From: Flavobacteriales bacterium
Lineage (GTDB): Bacteria > Bacteroidota > Bacteroidia > Flavobacteriales > TMED113
DNA: 54,908 nucleotides
Direction: 5' to 3'
NCBI GenBank assembly: GCA_002713285.1
Contig: PAVX01000019.1
Location: forward strand, 56,284-111,191
Made by a program: the position numbers and the translations under genes. The notes under the pieces were generated by a model. That model did not search any database. It was not told where the DNA came from and saw only the letters and a list, made by a program, of their open reading frames with translations. Below are positions 48,062-54,908 of this stretch, piece after piece. The first letter of the stretch is position 1. Each line of letters begins with the position of its first letter.

Positions 48062-48865
48062 TTGAAAAATAAAGTTGTCATTATCACAGGTGCATCATCT
48101 GGAATAGGTAAAGCTTGTGCATCTGAATTTTTTAAAAGAGGTGCTAATTTAGTCCTAGTAGCTAGAAACGAGTCTAAATTAATTGAACTAAAAAATTCAA
48201 TTGTAAATTTGGGAGGTAGTGCAATATATATTGTTGCTGATGTAAGTATTGAACTAGATTGTTCAAAGATGATTTCCAAGGTGGTTAATCACTATGGTCG
48301 TATTGATATATTAATTAATAATGCTGGTATTTCAATGCGAGCACTATTTTTAAATTTAGATTTAAGAGATTTTAAAAAAGTTATGAATATTAATTTTTAT
48401 GGAACTGTCTATGTAACTAAGTATGCTTTAAAGTATATTTTAGCAACAAAAGGTTCAATTGTTGGTGTATCATCTATTGCAGGTCATAAAGGACTTCCTG
48501 CTAGAACTGCCTACTCAGCATCTAAGTTTGCTATGACTGGTTTTTTAGAAGCTCTTAGAATTGAAAATTTAAAAAATGGTCTTCATGTCTTAATTGCTTC
48601 TCCAGGTTTTACTGCTTCTAGTATTAGACAAAATGCTCTAAATTCTAGTGGGGGTAGTCAAAAAGAAAGTCCTCGTAATGAAAATAAAATGATGACTGCT
48701 GAAGAAGTTGCAAAAAAAATTACAATTGCAGTGAAAAAAAGAAAAAATAGTATTGTTTTAACTTCTCAGGGTAAGTTATTAGTGATGCTAAATAAATTTT
48801 TACCAAATTTGGTTGATAAATTAGTATTTAGATCTTTATCTAAAGAGAAAAATTCTCCATTTTAA
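48062..48865 (+). CDS. Short-chain dehydrogenase/reductase
   Basis: 267-aa Rossmann-fold oxidoreductase. The cofactor motif TGASSGIGKA is at the N-terminus, NNAGIS follows, and the catalytic Ser-Tyr-Lys are in VSSIAG and AYSASKFAMTG. The basic residues after the second strand (VARNESK) suggest NADP(H). TTG start: an in-frame TAG at 48053-48055 leaves no room for an upstream start and no ATG is near. Substrate unknown. Followed 2 bp later by aroK. Confidence 0.9.
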   Translation: MKNKVVIITGASSGIGKACASEFFKRGANLVLVARNESKLIELKNSIVNLGGSAIYIVADVSIELDCSKMISKVVNHYGRIDILINNAGISMRALFLNLDLRDFKKVMNINFYGTVYVTKYALKYILATKGSIVGVSSIAGHKGLPARTAYSASKFAMTGFLEALRIENLKNGLHVLIASPGFTASSIRQNALNSSGGSQKESPRNENKMMTAEEVAKKITIAVKKRKNSIVLTSQGKLLVMLNKFLPNLVDKLVFRSLSKEKNSPF

Positions 48866-48867
48866 TT

Positions 48868-49395
48868 ATGCCTATTTTTTTAATTGGATATATGTGTAGT
48901 GGTAAGACAACTATTGGAAAATTATTAGCAAAAAAAATAAATTTTCATTTTGTAGATTTAGACAATTTAATAGAAAAAGAATTAGGATTGACAATTAAAG
49001 ATATTTTTTTGAATAAAGGTGAAGATTATTTTAGACAAATAGAGCATGAGATATTAACAAATTATGTTTTTAATTATTCAACAATAGTTGCAACTGGAGG
49101 TGGTACTCCTTGTTATTATAATAATAATAATTTTATGAATCATACAGGTTTTACAATTTATCTGAAGGTCAGTTGTGAAGAACTTGTAAGAAGACTAAAA
49201 GATAATCATCAAAGACCATTAATATTAGAAAATAAATATAATTTATATGATTTTGTCAGTCTTCAAATCAAAGAAAGAGAGCAGTATTATTGTAAAAGTA
49301 AGTTGACTTTTGAATCAGATTGTGCCTCTACTGATCAATTATGTACTTTATTAAAAAAAAACTATGAACAATTTGAATATAGATTTAAGAAGTGA
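48868..49395 (+). CDS. aroK: Shikimate kinase
   Basis: Phosphorylates shikimate in aromatic amino-acid synthesis. 175 aa. P-loop GYMCSGKTTIGKLLAKK, the shikimate-binding DLDNLIEKELG and ATGGGTPCYY motif, and a lid with RRLKDNHQRPLI. Short even for the family. Its last 32 bp overlap the start of the threonine aldolase gene in a different frame. Confidence 0.94.
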   Translation: MPIFLIGYMCSGKTTIGKLLAKKINFHFVDLDNLIEKELGLTIKDIFLNKGEDYFRQIEHEILTNYVFNYSTIVATGGGTPCYYNNNNFMNHTGFTIYLKVSCEELVRRLKDNHQRPLILENKYNLYDFVSLQIKEREQYYCKSKLTFESDCASTDQLCTLLKKNYEQFEYRFKK

Positions 49396-50389
49396 TACAA
49401 TAACTGTTCCCTCTAAGGATATGTTAGATTGTATGTGTAATGCGAATGTTGGAGATGATGTTTGGGAAGAAGATGAAACAGTAAAAGTTCTTGAGAATAA
49501 TTTAGCAACTATGTTCTCCAAAGAATCTGCTTTATTCTGTCCGTCAGGAACTATGACTAATCAAATTGCAATTCGTGTCCACACAAAAATAGGTGATGAA
49601 TTGATATGTGATAAATTATCTCATATATATAATTATGAAGGAGGAGGTATTGCCTCCAATTCAGGTGTGTCTGTGAGGTTAGTTAATGGTGATTTTGGAA
49701 GAATTAAGTTAAGTCATATAAAAAATAATATTAATCCTGATGATGTGCATTTTCCAAGAACTCGCTTGGTGTGTTTAGAAAATACTGTTAATAAGGGAGG
49801 TGGAGTTTGCTATAATTATGAAGATATGCAAGAGATTTCTCATTATTGCCGTAATAATAAATTGATATTGCACTTAGATGGAGCGAGAATTTTTAATGCA
49901 TTAGTTGCGAAATCACACTCTTCGTTTGAATATGGTGAAATATTTGATAGTATTTCAGTATGTCTGTCCAAAGGATTAGGTGCTACAATTGGTTCGGTTT
50001 TAATTGGTGATTCAGATTTTATTTATGAAGCCAAAAGAGTTAGGAAGTCACTTGGAGGTGGTATGAGACAGGTAGGTTATTTAGCTGCTGCAGGTCTATA
50101 TGCACTTAATCATAATATTGATAGACTTAAAGAAGATCATAAAAGAGCAAAAATTATAGTAGATTTCCTAAGTAAAATTAACTTTGTGGAAAATATAAGA
50201 CCTGTCGAAACAAATATTATAATATTCGACATAAAAGATTCATATATTATAAATTTTAAAAAAATATTAATTAATCATAATATCCATGCATCGTTTATGG
50301 GAAAAAATACAATCAGATTTGTTACTCATCTTGGTTTTAACGACGATCAATTAAGTGTTGTCTGTAGTGTACTTAAAAAATTACATTAA
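49364..50389 (+). CDS. ltaE: Low-specificity L-threonine aldolase
   Basis: PLP enzyme that splits threonine or allo-threonine to glycine and acetaldehyde, 341 aa. IDLRSDTITVPS at the N-terminus, the CPSGTMTNQIA segment, HLDGARIFNA (PLP Asp) and the Schiff-base Lys in VCLSKGLGATIGSVL. The ATG lies inside aroK (overlap 32 bp), which puts the conserved IDLRSDT at its normal distance. Its end overlaps the opposing phosphoribosyltransferase gene by 9 bp. Confidence 0.93.
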   Translation: MNNLNIDLRSDTITVPSKDMLDCMCNANVGDDVWEEDETVKVLENNLATMFSKESALFCPSGTMTNQIAIRVHTKIGDELICDKLSHIYNYEGGGIASNSGVSVRLVNGDFGRIKLSHIKNNINPDDVHFPRTRLVCLENTVNKGGGVCYNYEDMQEISHYCRNNKLILHLDGARIFNALVAKSHSSFEYGEIFDSISVCLSKGLGATIGSVLIGDSDFIYEAKRVRKSLGGGMRQVGYLAAAGLYALNHNIDRLKEDHKRAKIIVDFLSKINFVENIRPVETNIIIFDIKDSYIINFKKILINHNIHASFMGKNTIRFVTHLGFNDDQLSVVCSVLKKLH

Positions 50390-50872
50390 GTATACAATTT
50401 CTTGATTTTTTTCAAATATCACTTCAATGTGGTCTTGTAATGTTGTAGATAAATTTAAGCCAACATAGTCAACACCAATTGGAAACTGATTATGATTTCT
50501 ATTTACTAAAATTATTGTTTTTAAGCTTAAAATATTTTTATTAAGTATGTCTTTAATTCCATGAATTATTGTTTTTACAGATTTTAATACATCATCAACT
50601 AAAAAAATATGTTTTGAAGTTTCTTGATTGAGTGGGGGAGTGACTTTATAATTTAGGTTTTTGACATATTTAATATTGTGAAGTGAGATTTTTACATCAT
50701 GTTCTTTATGTATTGACTCTTTTATTTTTTTTGCAATGATATATCCATTTTTCTCAAAGCCGATTAAAGTTATTAATTCTTTTTTATGATAATCCTCAAT
50801 AATAGAAAAACTGATTCTATTAATTTTATTATTTATTTCTTTTTTGTTTAGAATAATTTGTTTTCTTTTCAT
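50381..50872 (-). CDS. PyrR-like phosphoribosyltransferase with altered PRPP loop
   Basis: 163 aa, a second type I phosphoribosyltransferase-like protein, distinct from PyrR. The fold is recognisable: EKNGYIIAKKI, KHIFLVDDVLKSVKTIIHGI and TIILVNRNHNQFPIGVDYVGL. In the PRPP loop the usual TGxT after VDDVL is replaced by KSVKT, losing the Gly. The flavobacterial family found beside aroK keeps a similar protein. A catalytic or a regulatory RNA-binding role cannot be told apart. Overlaps the rlmD stop by 4 bp (ATGA), so they are translationally coupled. Confidence 0.78.
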   Translation of the reverse strand: MKRKQIILNKKEINNKINRISFSIIEDYHKKELITLIGFEKNGYIIAKKIKESIHKEHDVKISLHNIKYVKNLNYKVTPPLNQETSKHIFLVDDVLKSVKTIIHGIKDILNKNILSLKTIILVNRNHNQFPIGVDYVGLNLSTTLQDHIEVIFEKNQEIVYLM

Positions 50873-52314
50873 ACTCTATTTGATAATTTTTTTTTTAACA
50901 TAAAGATTGTTTCTATATGATGTGTGTGAGGAAACTGATCTACTATTGAAAATTTTTTAATTATATATCCATTTGTTATTAGCATTTTTATGTCTCTTGC
51001 TTGCGTGCTTGGGTTGCAAGATACATATATAATTTTTTTTGCATCTAATTCAATTATTTTTTTCACATCCTTTTTTGCAACACCTGGTCTAGGTGGGTCT
51101 ATAATAATTGTATCAATTTGATTTTTTAAATCTGGATTTTTTATTAAAAATTTCCCAGTATCAAGATTGTAAAATTTAACATTTTTAATTTTTTTTTTTT
51201 TAGCACTAACTTTAGCATTTTCAATTGCACTATTCACTATATCAACTCCAATGATAGATTGGTTAGAGTTCTTTATAGCAATTAATTGTGCGATGGTTCC
51301 TGTACCACAATATAGATCGAGAATAATAGATTTTTTATTTTCATTTTGACTATATTCTATTACTTTAGAGTATAGCTTTTCTGCACATAATGGATTTGTT
51401 TGAAAAAAACTACTCATATAAATCTCAAAACTTAATCCTAGTATTTTTTCAGTAATTTTATTAGATCCATAAATAGTTTTTGATATTACTTGTTGATAAT
51501 TAATTCTATCAGAAATATTATCATTAATAGTATGAATTACACCTTCTATTCTTTCGCCATGTAATTCAATTATCTTGTTTACAAATTGTTTTGTATTAAA
51601 TTTTTCTAGCTCTTGAGAGCTTGTTACAAGTTCTATAAGTAATTTATTTTGGCTGTAACTTTTTCTAATATTTAAATTTCTAAAAAATCCTTTTTTTTGT
51701 GGTATATTCCATGCAGATAATTTTGTTTCAATACAAAATTGTCTAATTGCAGATATTTTATCTTTCCATTCTTTATCAAAAATGCCGGAATCTTTTTCTA
51801 AGTTTTCCACCATCCACCATGTATTTTGTTTTTTAAATCCAAGACCAAATTCATCTTTATCGGACTTAGATATGTGGTCATATATTATTGATGAAAATGC
51901 ATATTCCATTTTATTTCGATAGTGCCATGTTTTAGGAGATTTAATAAATTCGTCAAAATGATTTTTAATATCATCAATTCCACCAATTTTTTTAAAAACT
52001 TCAAAAACCAAATTTTGTTTTTTTTCTCTTTGAAATTTAATATCTAAATCATAATATGGAGCACCAGAGATTTTTTGAAATTTATTATCTTCTTGTAAAG
52101 AACTTTTTTCTATTATTTTAATGATTTTTGCCTCTGCATATTTTGGTTTTAATTTTGTAATTTCTACTAAAACTTTTTGTCCAGTAATACCATTTTTAAC
52201 AAAAATTATAAAATTTTTAGAGTTTTGATATTGTTGCTTGCTTATTCCATTGCCCCCGTATACAATATCGTCTATAGTAATTTCTAATCTTTCTTTTTTC
52301 TTAATACTTTTCAT
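50869..52314 (-). CDS. rlmD: 23S rRNA (uracil(1939)-C5)-methyltransferase RlmD
   Basis: SAM-dependent rRNA/tRNA m5U methyltransferase of the RumA/TrmA family. N-terminal TRAM domain (IDDIVYGGNGISK), a central domain, then the SAM motif ILDLYCGTGTIAQLIA, IDPPRPGVAKKD and the catalytic nucleophile Cys in IYVSCNPSTQARD. The frame is open further (to 52377), but the ATG at 52314 (MKSIKKKERLEITIDD) puts the TRAM domain at its usual position and avoids overlap with rocD. 481 aa. The four-Cys Fe-S cluster of E. coli RlmD is not evident near the N-terminus. Confidence 0.92.
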   Translation of the reverse strand: MKSIKKKERLEITIDDIVYGGNGISKQQYQNSKNFIIFVKNGITGQKVLVEITKLKPKYAEAKIIKIIEKSSLQEDNKFQKISGAPYYDLDIKFQREKKQNLVFEVFKKIGGIDDIKNHFDEFIKSPKTWHYRNKMEYAFSSIIYDHISKSDKDEFGLGFKKQNTWWMVENLEKDSGIFDKEWKDKISAIRQFCIETKLSAWNIPQKKGFFRNLNIRKSYSQNKLLIELVTSSQELEKFNTKQFVNKIIELHGERIEGVIHTINDNISDRINYQQVISKTIYGSNKITEKILGLSFEIYMSSFFQTNPLCAEKLYSKVIEYSQNENKKSIILDLYCGTGTIAQLIAIKNSNQSIIGVDIVNSAIENAKVSAKKKKIKNVKFYNLDTGKFLIKNPDLKNQIDTIIIDPPRPGVAKKDVKKIIELDAKKIIYVSCNPSTQARDIKMLITNGYIIKKFSIVDQFPHTHHIETIFMLKKKLSNRV

Positions 52315-52328
52315 AGCACAAAAATAAT

Positions 52329-52336
52329 TATCTTTG
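52329..52336 (+). promoter_or_regulatory. -7 box (TATCTTTG) directly before rocD
   Basis: Perfect TAnnTTTG ending 6 nt before the rocD ATG at 52343. Transcription would start on or within a few bases of the start codon. No clear -33 TTTG lies upstream, where the sequence is the start of rlmD on the other strand. Confidence 0.5.
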
Positions 52337-52342
52337 TCAATA

Positions 52343-53560
52343 ATGAAGTCAAAATCAATTATAGATCTTGAGTACAAATACGGTGCTCATAATTATCATC
52401 CCCTTCCTGTAGTGTTGTCTAAAGGTAAAGGTGTTTTTGTTTGGGATATTGACGGGAAAAAATATTATGACTGTCTTTCTGCATACTCTGCAGTTAATCA
52501 AGGTCATTGTCATCCACATATTATATCTGCTCTTAATAATCAAGCATCTACGTTAACATTAACTTCAAGAGCTTTTCATAATAATGTTCTAGGTGAGTAT
52601 GAGTATTACATTACAAATTTATTTGGTTATGATAAAGTTTTACCTATGAATACTGGTGTTGAAGGAGGTGAAACAGCAAATAAATTAGCTAGGAAGTGGG
52701 GTTATTTAAAAAAAAATATTGCTAAAAATAAAGCTCGGATAATTTTTGCTAAAGGAAATTTTTGGGGCAGAACACTGGCTGCGATTTCTAGTTCTGATGA
52801 CCCATCATCATATGAGGGTTTTGGTCCTTATATGCCAGGCTATGATTTGGTTCCTTATAATGATTTAATAGCTTTAGAATCTGAATTAAAAGATCCTAAT
52901 GTATGTGCATTTATGGTTGAGCCAATACAGGGAGAAGCAGGTGTTGTAGTTCCTGATGATGGATATTTGCACGGAGTAAGAAAATTATGTAATAAATATA
53001 ATGTGTTATTTATTGCAGATGAAGTTCAAACAGGGCTTGCAAGAACAGGAAAAATGTTGGCTTGTGATTATGAAGATGCTCGCCCTGATATTCTTATTTT
53101 AGGAAAAGCTTTGTCAGGTGGTGTATTTCCTGTTTCAGCAATTTTAGCTGATGATGATGTTATGTTGTGTATTAAGCCTGGTGAGCATGGATCCACATAT
53201 GGAGGAAATCCTCTAGCCTGTAAGGTGGCCATGGCTGCTTTAGAAGTAATTGTTAATGAAAATCTTTCTGATAATGCTTTTCAATTAGGCGATATTTTTA
53301 GAAAAGAGATGAGTAGTTTTATTGGCAATAATTCTTTAGTTAAAACTGTTAGGGGAAAGGGTTTGTTAAATGCTATTGTTATTAATGATAAACCAGATAG
53401 TAGTACAGCATGGGACATTTGTATTAAGCTCAAAGAAAATGGCCTATTAGCTAAACCAACACACGGTAATATAATTAGATTAGCTCCCCCTCTCGTTATT
53501 GATAAAAAACAGTTATTTGATTGCATAGAAATTTTGAAGACAACTATTTCTAACTTTTAA
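52343..53560 (+). CDS. rocD: Ornithine--oxo-acid aminotransferase
   Basis: Converts ornithine and 2-oxoglutarate to glutamate semialdehyde and glutamate, 405 aa. Motifs: [23 protein letters not shown] at the N-terminus (its first 20 residues are an OAT hallmark), [46 protein letters not shown] (PLP Asp) and [14 protein letters not shown] with the Schiff-base Lys, plus [14 protein letters not shown] three codons upstream (52334) is inside the -7 box, so the ATG at 52343 is the likely start. Divergent from rlmD with 28 bp between starts. Confidence 0.95.
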   Translation: MKSKSIIDLEYKYGAHNYHPLPVVLSKGKGVFVWDIDGKKYYDCLSAYSAVNQGHCHPHIISALNNQASTLTLTSRAFHNNVLGEYEYYITNLFGYDKVLPMNTGVEGGETANKLARKWGYLKKNIAKNKARIIFAKGNFWGRTLAAISSSDDPSSYEGFGPYMPGYDLVPYNDLIALESELKDPNVCAFMVEPIQGEAGVVVPDDGYLHGVRKLCNKYNVLFIADEVQTGLARTGKMLACDYEDARPDILILGKALSGGVFPVSAILADDDVMLCIKPGEHGSTYGGNPLACKVAMAALEVIVNENLSDNAFQLGDIFRKEMSSFIGNNSLVKTVRGKGLLNAIVINDKPDSSTAWDICIKLKENGLLAKPTHGNIIRLAPPLVIDKKQLFDCIEILKTTISNF

Positions 53561-53578
53561 TACCATTTTTATATTTTG

Positions 53579-53586
53579 TAACTTTG
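53579..53586 (+). promoter_or_regulatory. -7 box (TAACTTTG) directly before the M43 protease gene
   Basis: Perfect TAnnTTTG ending 4 nt before the ATG at 53591. As at rocD, the start of transcription would fall at or next to the start codon. The -33 region has only T-rich sequence. Confidence 0.5.
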
Positions 53587-53590
53587 TAAT

Positions 53591-54739
53591 ATGAGGTTTT
53601 TGCTAAATATATTATTTTTTTTGTCATACTTTATTTCAAGTGCACAAATTAATAGATGTTCTACAGATGAATATAGAAATAATTTAAAAGATCGTGGATT
53701 GTATAATTATCACAAACAAGAAATTGTTTATAATAAGTTATTGAATGTTAATTATACTATACCTGTTGTTGTCCATGTTTTGTATAATAATAATAATCAA
53801 AATATTTCTGATGAAAGAATTTTTTCTCAAATTCAAACTTTAAATGAAGATTATAATATGTCAAATCTAGATTTAATTAATGTTCCTTTAGAATTTCAAT
53901 CTAATATTGGTAATGTAGGTTTTTCATTTTGTTTAGTTCAACAAGATTTGCAAGGTAATCCTTTTACAGGTATTAATCGTGTATATACTGAGGTGGATAT
54001 TTTTCAGGGTTTTACTGATGATATGAAATTTAGTAGTCAAGGAGGTGTTGATGCTTGGGATCCTCTTAATTATTTAAATATTTGGGTGTGTGATCTTAGT
54101 GGAAATACTCTTGGTTTTGCAACAATGCCAGGTGATGTTGACCCTGAGTTAGATGGTGTTGTTATTGATTATGAATATTTTGGTGTTGATTTATCTTCGG
54201 ATAGTCCATATAATTTAGGTAGAACAGGTACTCATGAAATAGGTCATTATTTCAATCTTGAACATACTTTTTATGCTGGTTGCTCCGATTGGGATGGATG
54301 TGATGATACACCATCTCTATCAAGCCCAACTTATGGTTGTCCCGCATTTCCTCAAGAATCTTGTCAGTCAATTAATATGACAATGAATTATATGGATTAT
54401 ACTAATGATGCTTGTATGCATATGTTTACTATTTGTCAAGCGGAGATTATGGTTAATGCATTAAGCACATATCGATCAGATTTAATATCTGACAATGATT
54501 GTTCTATAAAATTAATTGATTATGTTGAAGATAAATCAGTTAATTTGTATCCAAATCCGTTTAGTGATATTTTAACAATTGACATTCAAAATGAAAATAT
54601 ATTGATGTATGATATATATGGTAGAAATGTTTTAAATCAATACATTGAAAATGATAATAATCTTAATTTATCTTATTTACCATCTGGTAATTATTTTATT
54701 TTTATTAAAAATAAAATATATAAAATAATTAAAAATTAA
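53591..54739 (+). CDS. Secreted M43 (pappalysin-like) metalloprotease with T9SS sorting domain
   Basis: 382 aa. Signal peptide 1 to about 19 (ending ISSAQ), a prosegment, and a catalytic domain with the zinc site HEIGHYFNLEH (H215, E216, H219, H225) and the Met-turn MNYMDY (M268). Cys residues around GCSDWDGCDDT and CPAFPQESC resemble the disulfide pattern of ulilysin-type M43B peptidases. The C-terminal domain (about 315-382, VNLYPNPFSDILTIDI to LPSGNYFIFIK) is a type A T9SS sorting signal, so the protease is secreted or surface-attached. It probably degrades external protein. Confidence 0.92.
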   Translation: MRFLLNILFFLSYFISSAQINRCSTDEYRNNLKDRGLYNYHKQEIVYNKLLNVNYTIPVVVHVLYNNNNQNISDERIFSQIQTLNEDYNMSNLDLINVPLEFQSNIGNVGFSFCLVQQDLQGNPFTGINRVYTEVDIFQGFTDDMKFSSQGGVDAWDPLNYLNIWVCDLSGNTLGFATMPGDVDPELDGVVIDYEYFGVDLSSDSPYNLGRTGTHEIGHYFNLEHTFYAGCSDWDGCDDTPSLSSPTYGCPAFPQESCQSINMTMNYMDYTNDACMHMFTICQAEIMVNALSTYRSDLISDNDCSIKLIDYVEDKSVNLYPNPFSDILTIDIQNENILMYDIYGRNVLNQYIENDNNLNLSYLPSGNYFIFIKNKIYKIIKN

Positions 54740-54792
54740 TCTATATTTTTCTTATATTAAGAATAGTGTTATTTTAATTATAGGGAGTAGTG

Positions 54793-54908
54793 ATGAGATT
54801 AGTGAATGTTTTGTTTCTTTTTTTTTCTTTTTTTATTTCTAATTTGTTTTCACAATCTGATATTGTGGGAGGAGAAGATGCAAATATTCAAGATTATCCT
54901 TATCAAGC
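54793..54908 (+). CDS. Secreted trypsin-like (S1A) serine protease, 3' end beyond window
   Basis: Only the first 38 codons are in the window. The signal peptide is MRLVNVLFLFFSFFISNLFS, and it is followed by QSD and then IVGGEDANIQDYPYQ, which is the mature N-terminus of chymotrypsin-fold proteases: the new Ile forms a salt bridge to the Asp next to the active-site Ser. The propeptide would be at most three residues. The catalytic triad lies past the window edge. It is 53 bp downstream of the M43 protease; no TAnnTTTG box is seen in the gap. Confidence 0.75.
   Translation, partial: MRLVNVLFLFFSFFISNLFSQSDIVGGEDANIQDYPYQ

Noticed and set aside
52315..52377. Upstream start for rlmD at 52377
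   Set aside because: It would overlap rocD and lie on its promoter; the ATG at 52314 places the TRAM domain normally.

Overview
This is an AT-rich, densely packed chromosomal segment from a Bacteroidota bacterium, most likely an uncultured or marine Flavobacteriales lineage. The markers are: the conserved order xerC - tRNA Thr/Tyr/Gly - tuf - tRNA-Trp - secE - nusG - rplKAJL - rpoBC - DUF3467; two secreted proteins with type IX secretion (T9SS) C-terminal sorting domains; Bacteroidota-type IspH, RlmD and split transketolase; many TAnnTTTG -7 promoter elements; and almost no Shine-Dalgarno sequences. There are no rRNA genes, CRISPR arrays, insertion sequences or prophage. No gap between genes exceeds 300 bp.

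Layout. 1-14.2 kb is the translation and transcription super-operon, read rightward. Its tuf and nusG frames are each broken by one in-frame stop at a codon that is normally Glu. 14.2-19.3 kb holds mixed-strand metabolic and envelope genes: a PLP cysteine/cystathionine synthase, a FtsX-type permease, a NamZ-like muramidase, an aminotransferase and a DUF1573 protein. 19.4-25.4 kb is valS overlapping a fused B12-dependent isobutyryl-CoA mutase (icmF), facing ispH. 26.7-33.5 kb runs rightward: rpsA with a tandem-repeat N-terminus, pyrR, pyrB, a STAS-like gene, a T9SS cargo protein, rnz and a GlcNAc-kinase-like gene. 33.5-38.4 kb runs leftward as dapD, glycosyltransferase, tsaC, cca and miaA, so three tRNA-maturation genes are contiguous. 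38.4-41.4 kb has ruvX, def, mazG, a YceI-like lipoprotein with a 59-aa membrane protein, and a second MazG-like gene.

41.4-46.1 kb is a leftward block: split transketolase, class III aminotransferase, ferritin and M42 peptidase. Next come a small secreted protein, tRNA-Leu(GAG), tRNA-Lys(TTT) and a YghO-like acyltransferase. 48-50.4 kb is SDR, aroK and ltaE. 50.4-52.3 kb is rlmD plus a PyrR-like phosphoribosyltransferase, divergent from rocD. The right edge carries a secreted M43 metalloprotease and the start of a secreted trypsin-like protease.

I did not find a convincing new defence or biosynthetic system. The observations most worth checking are the paired Glu-to-stop interruptions in tuf and nusG, the rpsA leader and repeats, -7 boxes lying almost on start codons (possible leaderless mRNAs), and the nearly propeptide-free trypsin-like protease.
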